The notes: generated from the sequence alone by a model not told the origin. DNA of 58,571 nucleotides from Caldimicrobium sp964595655 (GCA_964595655.1 CAZQQV010000001.1:1-58571); one strand, 5' to 3'; counted from the first letter of the stretch, positions 8,791-18,790 are shown. Translations and numbers: made by a program.

Positions 8791-8792
8791 AG

Positions 8793-10187
8793 ATGATAGA
8801 AGTAAAAAATCAGCTTAAGCTACTTCCTCAATTAATTTTGACGCCTCAACTCAAGCTATTACTTAAGGTCTTACAACTTAATACTCTGGAATTAAATGAA
8901 TATCTTCTTCAAGAGGCCCAGACTAATCCCTTCTTAGAAGTTGAATTCAACGATCTTGTGGAAAAGGCCCCTTCCTCAGAAAAAGAAGAGGTTGCCCTTA
9001 CAGATGAATTTGACTGGTCAAAGGAGGACATTTTTGAGAAAACAAAATTTTCCTTTCTATATGAAGAACCCGAAGATGAAGGCTCAATCCTTGAGAGAAC
9101 CGCTCGCAAAGAAGAAACCTTAACGGAACATCTTCTTTGGCAACTTGGTTTTATAGAATTATCAGCTAAGGAGAGAGAAATTGCCAATTTTATTATGGGT
9201 AATCTTAATGAACGAGGATATCTTGCTTTATCTGTTGAAGAGCTTGCAAAAGACCTTGGAGTTTCTCCCTCAGAAGTTGAAAAGGTGAGAAATCTTCTAA
9301 AAAAACTTGATCCTGTAGGAGTTGCCTCAAAGGACTTAAAGGAGTGTTTGCTCACTCAGCTTGAATTTATGGGATATTCAAAAGAAAGTTTACCCTATGT
9401 ACTTGTGGAAAAACATCTTGAAGAGATTCCTGAAGGAATTGAGTATTTATCACAAAAATATGGGTATGATCCCCAGATATTGGAAGAAGTTTTGTATATT
9501 ATAAGAAACCTTGAACCATATCCAGCAAGAAATTTCTTTAATCCCCAGAGCATTTATGTTGAACCCGATCTCAAATTTTACAAAGAGGAAGATGAATGGA
9601 AAGTAGAAGTGATAAAGGAAAAGTATCCCAAGGTTTACTTGAGTTCCCTTTATCACAAAATTGCTAAAAATAAGAGACTTTTGAATGAATCAAAGGGTAA
9701 GGAATTTCTCAAAGAAAAACTAAAGATTGCCGAAACTTTACTCAAGGCCTTAGATAGTAGATATTCAACCCTTTATAAAGTGGGTGAAGTTATATTACAA
9801 ACCCAAAAGGACTTCTTTGAAAAGGGAGCCAAATATTTAAAGCCACTCACTTTAAAGGATGTTGCACAAAAAATAGGGCTTCATGAGTCAACCATAAGCA
9901 GAGTAATCAGTCACAAATATGTGGATACTCCTTTAGGAATTTATCCTCTCAAATTTTTCTTCACTACAGGGTATAATACAGATTCTGGAAAAAGTGTTTC
10001 ATCAATAGCAATTAAAGATTATATCAAAGAAATTATAGAGAATGAAGACCCTAAAAAACCATATAGTGATAGTCAAATAGCCAAAATTTTAAAGGAAAAA
10101 TATGGCATTAGTATAGCAAGAAGGACTATTACTAAATACCGGGAAGAACTAAATATACCATCTATAAGAGAGAGAAAAAAAATATAG
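8793..10187 (+). CDS. rpoN: RNA polymerase sigma-54 factor
   Basis: This 464-residue RpoN has the activator-interaction region I at the N-terminus (Gln/Leu-rich, LTPQLKLLLKVLQL), a core-binding region, the helix-turn-helix around LHESTISRVISHKYV, and the C-terminal RpoN box ARRTITKYREELNIPS. It directs enhancer-dependent promoters. Its position after lptB and before hpf and rapZ matches the E. coli locus. Confidence 0.97.
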   Translation: MIEVKNQLKLLPQLILTPQLKLLLKVLQLNTLELNEYLLQEAQTNPFLEVEFNDLVEKAPSSEKEEVALTDEFDWSKEDIFEKTKFSFLYEEPEDEGSILERTARKEETLTEHLLWQLGFIELSAKEREIANFIMGNLNERGYLALSVEELAKDLGVSPSEVEKVRNLLKKLDPVGVASKDLKECLLTQLEFMGYSKESLPYVLVEKHLEEIPEGIEYLSQKYGYDPQILEEVLYIIRNLEPYPARNFFNPQSIYVEPDLKFYKEEDEWKVEVIKEKYPKVYLSSLYHKIAKNKRLLNESKGKEFLKEKLKIAETLLKALDSRYSTLYKVGEVILQTQKDFFEKGAKYLKPLTLKDVAQKIGLHESTISRVISHKYVDTPLGIYPLKFFFTTGYNTDSGKSVSSIAIKDYIKEIIENEDPKKPYSDSQIAKILKEKYGISIARRTITKYREELNIPSIRERKKI

Positions 10188-10197
10188 GAGGGTGCCC

Positions 10198-10701
10198 ATG
10201 GAGTTTAATTTTACATTCAAAGGAATGGAATCATCCCCTGCTATTGCTCAGTATGCCGAGAAAAAACTATCCAAGCTTGAAAAGTATTTTTTAGGTCCTG
10301 TTCAGGCTCAAGTTATATTTAGAAGAGAAAAATTTCGTGAAATATGTGAAGTTATTTTAAACGGAGATGGAGAAACTCTGGTTGTTAAAGAGGAAACAGA
10401 TGATATTTATTCCTCCATTGACTTTGCTTACGAATCCCTTGAAAAACAGGTTAAAAAACTAAAAGAAAAGAGACAAGCCCACAGACCTCAAAGAACTCCT
10501 ATTCCCACAGGAGAAACTGAGGAAACCGGAGTTTTGGTAACAAGGGTTGAGGCTATACCTCTTTCTGCTCAGGATGCCTTAAATCTTTTCAGAAAAGACA
10601 GAGCCAAGGTGTTTTTCTTCTACAATACAGATGAAGACAAGGTTTGCTGTTTCTATAGAGAAAATGATAAAATTTATCTTTATATTCCTGAATTGCCCTA
10701 A
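10198..10701 (+). CDS. hpf: Long-form ribosome hibernation promoting factor
   Basis: This 167-residue HPF has an N-terminal S30AE domain (FTFKGMESSPAIAQYAEKKL) that blocks the decoding centre. A linker follows, and then the C-terminal dimerisation domain (LVTRVEAIPLSAQDALNLF) that joins 70S ribosomes into 100S dimers. AGGAGG overlaps the rpoN stop and has the right spacing to ATG 10198, so I reject the GTG two codons earlier. The 1 bp overlap with rapZ (TAATG) indicates coupling. Confidence 0.93.
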   Translation: MEFNFTFKGMESSPAIAQYAEKKLSKLEKYFLGPVQAQVIFRREKFREICEVILNGDGETLVVKEETDDIYSSIDFAYESLEKQVKKLKEKRQAHRPQRTPIPTGETEETGVLVTRVEAIPLSAQDALNLFRKDRAKVFFFYNTDEDKVCCFYRENDKIYLYIPELP

Positions 10702-11573
10702 TGGACATTTTTCTTGTTTTAATTACGGGGGAATCTGGTGCGGGAAAAAGCACCGCATTAAGAGCCTTTGAAGATCTTGGTTATTTAGCTGTTGATAACT
10801 TTCCCCTAAAACTTCTTTTTCCTTTTCTTGAAGAGGTAGTTAAAGGTGAAATGGCTAAGAAAGTGGCCTTGGTCTGTGATATCAGAGATCCCTCTTTTCT
10901 CCAAGAATTTCCTGAGGTTATAAAAGAACTTAAAAACCGGGGGATCCCCTTTGAAATTTTATACTTATATGCCGATTTAAAGGTTCTAATCACAAGATTT
11001 AGTCAAACAAGAAGACATCATCCTCTTTTAAAGGAGTTTAAGGATTTAAATAGGGCTATTGAAGTAGAAAAAGAAAGATTAGCCTTTTTAAAAGAATATG
11101 CAACAATTTTCATTGACTCCTCTCAATTTAATGTCCACCAATTAAGACATGAAATCTTTAAACTCTTTGGATTAAAGGAAGAAGTTGATAAAATCATACT
11201 CCACTTAATTGCCTTTGGTTATAAATACGGCATCCCCTATGAGGCAAATTATCTCTTTGATGCAAGGGTGCTTCCTAATCCATACTTTGTTCCTGAGCTC
11301 AAGCCATTGAGCGGAAAAGATGAGGCAGTAAAACAATACCTTCTTGAAGACCCTATTACCCTTGAATTTCTGGAAAGGGTCTCTAATTTTATTAAATGGA
11401 TTATTCCCCTTCATCAAAGGGAGGGAAGAAAATTTATAACTGTTGGTGTGGGATGTACGGGAGGAAGACATAGAAGCCCCGCTATTATTCTTATGCTCCA
11501 TGAAAATTTAAAAGATTTAAAGGAGGTTGAAATAGTTCTTACTTTGAGAGATGTTGACAGAGATACAGATTGA
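10701..11573 (+). CDS. rapZ: RapZ-family nucleotide-binding RNase adapter
   Basis: This 290-residue protein has Walker A GESGAGKST at the N-terminus, AVDNFPLKLL, and the C-terminal signature VGCTGGRHRSPAI typical of RapZ (YvcJ). In E. coli RapZ senses glucosamine-6-phosphate and steers RNase E to a small RNA that controls glmS. The first gene here lies in the rpoN-hpf operon and glmS is present at 20.8 kb, but whether the same control exists cannot be judged from sequence. Confidence 0.93.
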   Translation: MDIFLVLITGESGAGKSTALRAFEDLGYLAVDNFPLKLLFPFLEEVVKGEMAKKVALVCDIRDPSFLQEFPEVIKELKNRGIPFEILYLYADLKVLITRFSQTRRHHPLLKEFKDLNRAIEVEKERLAFLKEYATIFIDSSQFNVHQLRHEIFKLFGLKEEVDKIILHLIAFGYKYGIPYEANYLFDARVLPNPYFVPELKPLSGKDEAVKQYLLEDPITLEFLERVSNFIKWIIPLHQREGRKFITVGVGCTGGRHRSPAIILMLHENLKDLKEVEIVLTLRDVDRDTD

Positions 11574-12003
11574 GGAAAATAAAAGCTTAAATAATATAGA
11601 AGAGCTTTTTCTTATTGAAAGAGAGTGTTTTCAAGATATGGCCTGGTCAAAAACTATGTTGAAAGAGGAATTGAAGAATCCCTTTTCCAAATGCTTTGTT
11701 GCTAAAGAAAAAAATAATGTGCTTGGATATCTTTTGGGAAGGGTAATTCTTGATGAAGGAGAAATTTTGAGATTGGCCGTAAGACCAGCCTTTCAAAAAA
11801 GGGGAATCGGAAGCAAACTTTTGGCTTCCTTTTTGGAGGAACTAAAAAATTTAAAGATAAAGAGGGTGTTTTTAGAGGTTTCTGAAGAAAATAAAAGGGC
11901 TTTAAGGCTTTATCAAAAATTTAATTTTAATTTTCTTTATTTTCGCAAAAATTATTATGAAAAAAATAAAGCCTTAGTGATGGAATGTGAAATTCTAAAA
12001 TAA
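11551..12003 (+). CDS. rimI: RimI-like GNAT N-acetyltransferase
   Basis: This 150-residue GNAT protein has acetyl-CoA loop VRPAFQKRGIGSKLL and the RimI-like C-terminus VFLEVSEENKRALRLYQKFNF followed by a YYEKNKALVM-type block. RimI acetylates the N-terminal Ala of ribosomal protein S18. It begins inside rapZ (23 bp overlap). Other GNAT substrates are possible, but the Tyr/Asn-rich end favours RimI. Confidence 0.8.
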   Translation: MLTEIQIEENKSLNNIEELFLIERECFQDMAWSKTMLKEELKNPFSKCFVAKEKNNVLGYLLGRVILDEGEILRLAVRPAFQKRGIGSKLLASFLEELKNLKIKRVFLEVSEENKRALRLYQKFNFNFLYFRKNYYEKNKALVMECEILK

Positions 12004-12018
12004 AGGGAGGGGCAGACT

Positions 12019-13026
12019 ATGATTAAAGTGGGAATTAATGGATTTGGAAGAATTGGAAGAGCAGTTCTCAGAGCGCGTTTTAAATATCCTGAATTCAACC
12101 AGATCGAAATTGTGGCTATAAACGATCTTTCCTCACCAGAAATGCTTGCCCATTTGTTTAAATATGACTCTATTTTTGGTAGACTTCCCTATGAGGTTTA
12201 TGTTGAAGGGGATTATATTATCGTCAATGAAAAAAAAATTCGTATCTTTCAGGAAAGGGATCCTGAAAACATTCCCTGGAAAGAAGTTGGTGTTGATTAT
12301 GTAATTGAATCTACTGGGTTTTTTACCGATGGAGAGCTTGCAAGGAAGCATCTTAAAGCTGGAGCCAAAAGGGTAATTATTTCAGCGCCTGCTAAAAATG
12401 AGGATGTAACCATTGTGATGGGTGTAAATGAGGATATGTATGATCCCACAAAGCACTACATTGTCTCCAATGCCTCTTGCACAACAAACTGCCTTGCCCC
12501 AATTCTTGCGCTTCTAAAAAAATACTTTGAAATTGAAAAGGGCTTTATGATTACAGTGCATGCTTACACCAATGACCAGCGTCTTCTTGATATGGTTCAT
12601 CCTAAGGATTTCAGAAGGGCAAGGGCAGCAGCCCTAAATATGATTCCCACAAGCACAGGGGTTATGAAAGCTCTTAAGAAGATACTTCCTGACCTTGCAG
12701 ATAAGTTCGAGGGGTTATCCATAAGGGTTCCAACCCCTGATGTCTCTCTATTACAACTGGTTGTTAAAATAAAGGGCGAGACCAATCCCTATGAATTGAA
12801 TAAAATTTTTAAGGAAAATCAGAATCGCTATATTAGATATATAGAAGAACCCCTTGTATCTATGGATCTTGTCGGAGATCCTCATAGTGCCATAATTGAC
12901 GGCTTATCCACAAAAGTGGTTGGGGGAGATTTATTACAGATTTTAGCTTGGTATGATAATGAATGGGGTTATTCTGTTAGACTCCTTGATTTGGTAAATT
13001 ATATGATCAGTAAAGAATACCTCTAA
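12019..13026 (+). CDS. gap: Glyceraldehyde-3-phosphate dehydrogenase, type I
   Basis: This is a 335-residue GAPDH of normal length. It has NAD-binding GFGRIGRAVLR, catalytic Cys in SNASCTTNCLAP, catalytic His in TVHAYTNDQRLLD, phosphate-site STGVMKAL, and the C-terminal WYDNEWGYSVR. It catalyses the NAD-dependent oxidation of G3P to 1,3-bisphosphoglycerate in glycolysis or the reverse. A GGGAGGGG stretch precedes the ATG. It is followed after 3 bp by the PPDK-like gene and then a second, divergent GAPDH. Confidence 0.96.
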   Translation: MIKVGINGFGRIGRAVLRARFKYPEFNQIEIVAINDLSSPEMLAHLFKYDSIFGRLPYEVYVEGDYIIVNEKKIRIFQERDPENIPWKEVGVDYVIESTGFFTDGELARKHLKAGAKRVIISAPAKNEDVTIVMGVNEDMYDPTKHYIVSNASCTTNCLAPILALLKKYFEIEKGFMITVHAYTNDQRLLDMVHPKDFRRARAAALNMIPTSTGVMKALKKILPDLADKFEGLSIRVPTPDVSLLQLVVKIKGETNPYELNKIFKENQNRYIRYIEEPLVSMDLVGDPHSAIIDGLSTKVVGGDLLQILAWYDNEWGYSVRLLDLVNYMISKEYL

Positions 13027-13029
13027 GGA

Positions 13030-16000
13030 ATGGAAACCATACCTTTTACTTCTAAGGCTTTACTTGCAAACTTACAGCAAACAAGAGTTCCTGAAATTAG
13101 GTATGATTCAAAGTACGATCTTTTACAAACTATCTTTAAAGATTTCCCAGCCCTAAAGAATCAAATCTCCTTTTTGTTAAAGGAGATCTTTCATCCCTAT
13201 AGAAATAATCAACTGGTTCTTGAGGATTTTAGGGCCTTTTTTCTGAGAAATCTCACGGTTATCCTTAACAGCCCTTACCGAGAAAGGGGGTTGTATTTCC
13301 TTTTTGAACTACTTTTTAATTTTTTCGGAGCCGATAAAACAACCAACATTAAAGCCTGTGAGATATACTACTCCCTTTTTGAAAAAACTGTTGAAATTCT
13401 TGATGAAAGGGATTGGCAATCCCTTTCTTCTATATTAAAGGAGATCCTCAAAGCTGGAGCTGAGCTACCTGAAGAAATTTTTTCTAATTTTTTGGAAAGC
13501 TATTATTCTTTCAAAAGATTGGCAAAAAAACTTCTCAAATTCTCTCTTGATGAGGATTTTGAGAAAATTCTTTTTAAACTTTTGAAAAGATACTATGGGT
13601 TAACTTATCATCTTTGGAGTAAAGAGGGAAATCTCAATATTTTAGATATTGAGGTTTATAAAAGGAGATTAGTTGAGGAGGGGCTTTCCCTTTTTGAACT
13701 TTTGGAGCTTCCTGATCATCTTGATCTTTTGCGGGAGGTCAAAAATTATATTCGAAGGATCTGTGATGAAGAAGAGGAGCTCATTCCTGAAGAGGAGAAA
13801 ATATCCATTCTTTTTAATTTAATTGAAAATCCCATTCTTCAGTTAATTCATGAGGAACTTCTTAAAGAAATTAATCAAATTCTCATTAAAATGATAGAAA
13901 AGAAAACCTCAGAGAAACTTGAGGACTTTCTTATAAAATTTTTCTCCATTTTAAAGGAGAAAAAAACTCTTTATCCCAGAACAGCCTTTGAGTGTATAAA
14001 AAACACTGCAGTTTCCATTCTAAATAAAAGGGCGGTTTATCTTGCTGAGGTTTTAATAAATGAAATTATTAAATACGGCTTTTTTCCACCTCAAATTGAA
14101 GGAATTGACGAACACTGGAGAATAAAAGATAATCCCCATCATCTTTTAAATATTAAATACTGGTTAGAAATCTTTAGAGTTCATCCAGAGTGGTGCTCAA
14201 GCTTACTTTCCGCTCTCCACCTTAATCTTAGGCTTTATGGACTATCCATAAAAGATACTGATCTTTTTCAAAGAGAAATAACAGCCCTGTTAAATGCTCC
14301 TATCAGACCCATCTATAATCTGGTTAAACAATTCTGCAAAATCTTTCCCATTTACTTCAACGAAATCGGAGCAGAAGGGCTAATCAGAGATTTATCTACA
14401 GAAATTGATGAAATGTTTCAAAGAAAAGATACTCTTATTCATTTTTTGAGAAAATTTATTCACATTGAAAATTCAAGCCTTGCTATAGAATTTATAAAAA
14501 ATATTTTTAATTTTTGGTTTACTCTTGATGGTAAGTATATTAAAAAATATTTACCAGAGCCTATTTGGAAGCGTGTAGTAAAAGATGAACTTTATTATCA
14601 TATTCCTATGCAAACTCTTCTAATTGAAATTTTCAAAACTATTTCAAAGTATGAAATTGAGGAGTTGCTTGAAACCGATATTGAAACTTTAAATAAAAGT
14701 TTACAAAATGTTAATTATGATGAAACATACAAGAAAAAATTTATTTATCTATTAAAACTTTATAGACTGGAAAAACAAAAATATTTTGGTTATTTAACGG
14801 ATTTAGAATCTTTTATTGCACAATATAAAGAATCTGGCTTTGAATTCGTTGAAGAAATTCAAAATATCTTGAAAGAAAGTAATGAATTTAAAAAATTAAA
14901 TACGCTTCTTAAATGGTTAGAGGAATTAAAAGAAAAATATATATTATCAGAAAAGAAATTTGAACCGATTGAAGAAATAATTATTAAAAGACACATAGCT
15001 GTTGATATTCCCTCTATGTATGGAAAATATAAAGAAAAAAAATTTGATGCCTTAGGTTTAACTTATAGACTCGAATATATAGTTGATAAAATTTTTGCAC
15101 AGATTGTTAATGATTTTAAGATTGATTTTTTAACTAAAAATCAATTTTATAGAATTCTTAAAATTTTAAAGGCCTTTAAACGAGCTTTAGAAATTGATGG
15201 AATTTCTTCAAAGAAATTTAATCTTTATTTGGATTTACTTGAAAGCTCTTTAAAAAGTTATCCCCTATCTTTTGATCAATATCTTGATATATTCAAAGGA
15301 TTAATTGATGGTGTTCAACATATAATAAAATCTTATTATATTAATCCATATTTAAAAGTGTTTCCAATAGTATATGAAGTTTTAAAAGAAGAAGAGCTTT
15401 TAGAAAAATATAAAAAAAGAATCATAAACAAACATGATGAAGAAAAATATTATTGTTTAAGTGAACTTGTTTTGAGAGATATTTTAAGTTCAGGATTTAT
15501 AATACAATATTTAGATCAATTTTTGAAAAAAGTCTATCAAGCCCTTATTAAAAGTAAAGAAGAAGTTAATAGTAAAGATTTAAATACTTTATTAACTTTT
15601 GATTGGAGAAAAAGTTTAAGTTTTCTTTACAAACCCAATTATTTAGCAAATGATCTTATATATCTTGGAAGTAAAGCCTTTAACCTTATACAGTTATCAA
15701 ATCTTTTGCCGTCTCCTTTAAAAATTCCTCATGGCTTTGTTCTCACTACAGAAATTTTCCGCTGTTACAAGCTTTTTAAAAAGTATTCTTCTCTTTGGAA
15801 GGAATACGAAAAGGTTATCCTTGAGGCTATAAATGCTCTTGAAGAAAGAACTGGCAAGAAATTCGGTGACAAATCCAATCCTCTTCTTCTGAGTGTTCGC
15901 TCAGGGGCTGCTATATCCATGCCTGGAATGATGACTTCTATTCTTAATGTAGGTATAAATCCTGAGATTGCAGAAGGTCTTGCTGAAAAAACTCAAAATG

Positions 16001-17142
16001 TCTGGTTTGCATGGGATACTTATAGACGCTTTGTTCAAAACTGGGCTATGTCCTTAGGTGTCTCAAGGGATTTCTTTAACAGACTCATGAGAGAACACAA
16101 GAGAAAATACGGGGTCAAGTTAAAGAGAGAGTTTAGCGGGGCTGAAATGAAGGAGCTTGCCTTATTATATAGAAGGGAAGTAGAAAAATTAGGCATACAT
16201 ATAACTGATGACCCCTTGGAGCAGCTTTTCAAAAGCATTGAATTTATCTTAAATTCTTGGTATCACAAAAAGGCAGTCTATTACAGGGAAATTATGGAAA
16301 TTGCCGAAGAATGGGGAACAGCAGTAATCGTTCAGGAAATGGTTTTTGGAAACTTTGGCCCAAAATCGGGAACAGGCGTTACCTTTACCACTTCACCTCA
16401 TGGGAAGTTTCCAAGAATACTTCTTTGGGGAGACTATACACCCTATAATCAGGGAGAAGATATTGTTTCAGGGCTTGTTAATGCCTATCCTATATCTATT
16501 GAGCAAAAAAGGTTAGAAAACCGAGTTGGCCCTTCTCTTGAGGAGGCTTTCCCCAAAATTTATGAAGCCCTGCTTAATCTTGCCTATAAACTCGTTTATG
16601 AGGAAGGATGGGATCATCAGGAAATTGAATTTACCTTTCAGAGCGAAAACCCTGAAGACTTGTATATCCTTCAGGTAAGGGATATCATATTGAGAGAAGA
16701 AAAGATACTTCCAAGCTTTCAAAAGAAATCCCTTGAGAATCTTCTCTATCTTGGACGAGGCATTGGGGTGTCAGGAAGTATCCTCTCTGGAAGGGTAGTT
16801 TTTAATTTAGAGGATATTTTAAAACTGAAAGAGGAGGGAGATCCGCTTATTCTTTTGAGATACGATACTGTTCCTGAAAATATAAAGGAGATTTCCATGG
16901 TTGATGGTATCTTAACTGCAAGGGGAGGGCAGACCTCTCATGCTGCCATTGTGGCTGGCCGGCTTGGGAAAGTCTGTGTGGTTGGTTGTGAAGAACTTAG
17001 AATTGATGAAATTGAAAAATTCGCTAAATTAAGAGAACAAATAATAAAACTTGGGGAGTGGATCACCCTCAATGGAATAACAGGAGATATTTATAAAGGC
17101 AAAATTCAACAAAAAGGAGGTGGCTATGAAATTAGGAATTAA
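13030..17142 (+). CDS. Giant PPDK-like ATP-grasp/phosphohistidine protein with unknown N-terminus, no PEP barrel
   Basis: This 1370-residue protein has no recognised domain in residues 1 to about 870, which look largely helical and rich in Lys, Glu, Leu and Ile. From about residue 878 (YLGSKAFNL) it follows the ATP-grasp half of pyruvate phosphate dikinase: VRSGAAISMPGMM, FGPKSGTGVTFT, NQGEDIVSG and a final LQVRDI. The mobile phosphohistidine domain carries GGQTSHAAIVAG with H1304. The C-terminal TIM barrel that binds PEP/pyruvate is missing, so it is not a complete PPDK. It could phosphorylate another substrate, as glucan-water dikinases or rifampicin phosphotransferase do with the same two modules. 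It lies between two GAPDH genes. Codons in about 14.4-15.7 kb are markedly more AT-rich than its ends. Confidence 0.75.
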   Translation: METIPFTSKALLANLQQTRVPEIRYDSKYDLLQTIFKDFPALKNQISFLLKEIFHPYRNNQLVLEDFRAFFLRNLTVILNSPYRERGLYFLFELLFNFFGADKTTNIKACEIYYSLFEKTVEILDERDWQSLSSILKEILKAGAELPEEIFSNFLESYYSFKRLAKKLLKFSLDEDFEKILFKLLKRYYGLTYHLWSKEGNLNILDIEVYKRRLVEEGLSLFELLELPDHLDLLREVKNYIRRICDEEEELIPEEEKISILFNLIENPILQLIHEELLKEINQILIKMIEKKTSEKLEDFLIKFFSILKEKKTLYPRTAFECIKNTAVSILNKRAVYLAEVLINEIIKYGFFPPQIEGIDEHWRIKDNPHHLLNIKYWLEIFRVHPEWCSSLLSALHLNLRLYGLSIKDTDLFQREITALLNAPIRPIYNLVKQFCKIFPIYFNEIGAEGLIRDLSTEIDEMFQRKDTLIHFLRKFIHIENSSLAIEFIKNIFNFWFTLDGKYIKKYLPEPIWKRVVKDELYYHIPMQTLLIEIFKTISKYEIEELLETDIETLNKSLQNVNYDETYKKKFIYLLKLYRLEKQKYFGYLTDLESFIAQYKESGFEFVEEIQNILKESNEFKKLNTLLKWLEELKEKYILSEKKFEPIEEIIIKRHIAVDIPSMYGKYKEKKFDALGLTYRLEYIVDKIFAQIVNDFKIDFLTKNQFYRILKILKAFKRALEIDGISSKKFNLYLDLLESSLKSYPLSFDQYLDIFKGLIDGVQHIIKSYYINPYLKVFPIVYEVLKEEELLEKYKKRIINKHDEEKYYCLSELVLRDILSSGFIIQYLDQFLKKVYQALIKSKEEVNSKDLNTLLTFDWRKSLSFLYKPNYLANDLIYLGSKAFNLIQLSNLLPSPLKIPHGFVLTTEIFRCYKLFKKYSSLWKEYEKVILEAINALEERTGKKFGDKSNPLLLSVRSGAAISMPGMMTSILNVGINPEIAEGLAEKTQNVWFAWDTYRRFVQNWAMSLGVSRDFFNRLMREHKRKYGVKLKREFSGAEMKELALLYRREVEKLGIHITDDPLEQLFKSIEFILNSWYHKKAVYYREIMEIAEEWGTAVIVQEMVFGNFGPKSGTGVTFTTSPHGKFPRILLWGDYTPYNQGEDIVSGLVNAYPISIEQKRLENRVGPSLEEAFPKIYEALLNLAYKLVYEEGWDHQEIEFTFQSENPEDLYILQVRDIILREEKILPSFQKKSLENLLYLGRGIGVSGSILSGRVVFNLEDILKLKEEGDPLILLRYDTVPENIKEISMVDGILTARGGQTSHAAIVAGRLGKVCVVGCEELRIDEIEKFAKLREQIIKLGEWITLNGITGDIYKGKIQQKGGGYEIRN

Positions 17143-18358
17143 TGGATTAGGAAGAATTGGAAAGCTTACTCTTTGGCATCACATAGCAAGAAAATATTTC
17201 TCCGAAATTGTGGTAAATCTTGGGCGAAATGTAGGGACCTCTTTCACTGATCTTGCAGAGTATATTGAAAAGGATAGCACCTATGGGTGGCTCCCAGTAT
17301 GGTTATATGGACATAAAGCCAATAGAGTTATTGAGGAAATCAATGAAAAAGAAAAGACCATGGTTATTGACGGTGTAAAAGTAAGGTTTCTTATGAATCA
17401 CAGAAATCCCAAGGATATAGAGTGGAAAGAGCACGGGGTAAGACTTGTGGTTGATTGCACAGGAAAATTCAGGGATCCAACGGTTGATCCTGATGATCCC
17501 AAGGGCTCAGTAAGAGGCCATCTTGTTGCAGGCGCTGAAAAGGTAATAGTTTCAGCTCCCTTCAAGGTGAAAAACAAAGAAAAGGGTCTTCCCGAAGATA
17601 CCATTACCATGGTCTATGGTATTAATGAAGAAATGTATCAACCAGACAAACACCATATAATTTCTTCAGCCTCATGTACAACTACCTGCCTTGCCTATAT
17701 GATGAAACCCCTTCTTGATTATTTTGGGGCAGACCGCATACTCTCAGCCTCAATGGTTACAGTCCATGCAACCACATCCTCTCAATCCATATTAGATAGA
17801 GTTCCAAAGGATGGAGAAAAGGATCTTCGCAGAGCAAGAAGTGTGTTTAATAACATCATTCTTACTACCACCGGAGCAGCTGAGGCCTTAGCCCTTGTGA
17901 TTCCTGAAATGAAAAGAATTGGATTTATGGCAGAAAGTGTAAGAGTTCCCTTAACCACTGGAAGTCTTATTATTTTAACAATTAATATTCAAGACGAATC
18001 CCTTGAGAGCCATATTAATAAAGACCTTATTAACCAGATTTACAAGGAGGCTGCTGAAACCAAGTATAAGGGATATCTTATCTTCTCTATGGAACAAAAT
18101 GTTTCAACGGACATTATCGGCTATCCGAAGGCTGCAGCTATTATTGAGGGAAGGGAAACCCATACAAGGACTGCCACTGCTAAAGTGGATGTAAGAAAGG
18201 TTTGCGGAGTCATCCCAGATGGAAGCCAGCTTCCCACAGAACAGATTGAGATTCCTATCACTCAAGCGGTAATTTATGGATGGTATGACAATGAGCTTGC
18301 CTCCTATACTCATCTTATGGGAGATCTAACTGTTTATATTGCGGAGAAGATGCTATAA
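17126..18358 (+). CDS. Divergent GAPDH-family dehydrogenase (about 410 residues)
   Basis: This GAPDH homologue is about 75 residues longer than the standard enzyme. It keeps GLGRIGKLTLW, catalytic Cys in SSASCTTTCLA, catalytic His in VTVHATTSSQSILD and a C-terminal WYDNELASYTH. Insertions occur around TVDPDDPKGS and KVKNKEKGLPEDT. AAAGGAGG lies 5 bp before ATG 17126, so I reject the GTG at 17120. It overlaps the PPDK-like gene by 17 bp. It could use a different aldehyde or NADP or run in the opposite direction to the first GAPDH; the sequence does not settle this. Confidence 0.85.
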   Translation: MKLGINGLGRIGKLTLWHHIARKYFSEIVVNLGRNVGTSFTDLAEYIEKDSTYGWLPVWLYGHKANRVIEEINEKEKTMVIDGVKVRFLMNHRNPKDIEWKEHGVRLVVDCTGKFRDPTVDPDDPKGSVRGHLVAGAEKVIVSAPFKVKNKEKGLPEDTITMVYGINEEMYQPDKHHIISSASCTTTCLAYMMKPLLDYFGADRILSASMVTVHATTSSQSILDRVPKDGEKDLRRARSVFNNIILTTTGAAEALALVIPEMKRIGFMAESVRVPLTTGSLIILTINIQDESLESHINKDLINQIYKEAAETKYKGYLIFSMEQNVSTDIIGYPKAAAIIEGRETHTRTATAKVDVRKVCGVIPDGSQLPTEQIEIPITQAVIYGWYDNELASYTHLMGDLTVYIAEKML

Positions 18359-18790
18359 ATGATAAGAAGAAAGGGAAGAGAAATAGCCCTTCAGGTTCTC
18401 TACCAAATGGATATAACAGGTTTTGATCCGGAAACAGCCTTAAAGGCATACAAAGAACATTTAAATCTTGAGGATGAAAGGGCCTTTTCCTTTGGTGAAG
18501 AACTTGTAAAAGGAGTTTATAATAACAGAGAATTTATTGACAGCCTAATAAGAAAATATACTCCCTCTTGGCCCTTTGAAAGATTAAATCTTACTGATAA
18601 AAACATTTTGCGTCTGGCTATTTACGAATTTTTCTTCAGACCCGATATACCTCCTGTTGTTAGTATTAATGAGGCTATTGAGCTTGCCAAAATTTATGGG
18701 ACTGATGAATCTCCCTCTTTTGTAAACGGGGTTCTTGATAGTATATACAAGAATGAACTTCTCAAAAAAGAAAAGGCCCTCTTTAAATGA
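18359..18790 (+). CDS. nusB: Transcription antitermination factor NusB
   Basis: This 143-residue protein has the NusB N-terminus RRKGREIALQVLYQMDI, the middle block WPFERLNLTDKNILRLAIYE and the C-terminal SFVNGVLDSI. NusB binds boxA RNA with S10 and supports antitermination on rRNA operons. Its ATG directly follows the stop of the GAPDH-like gene. Confidence 0.95.
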   Translation: MIRRKGREIALQVLYQMDITGFDPETALKAYKEHLNLEDERAFSFGEELVKGVYNNREFIDSLIRKYTPSWPFERLNLTDKNILRLAIYEFFFRPDIPPVVSINEAIELAKIYGTDESPSFVNGVLDSIYKNELLKKEKALFK

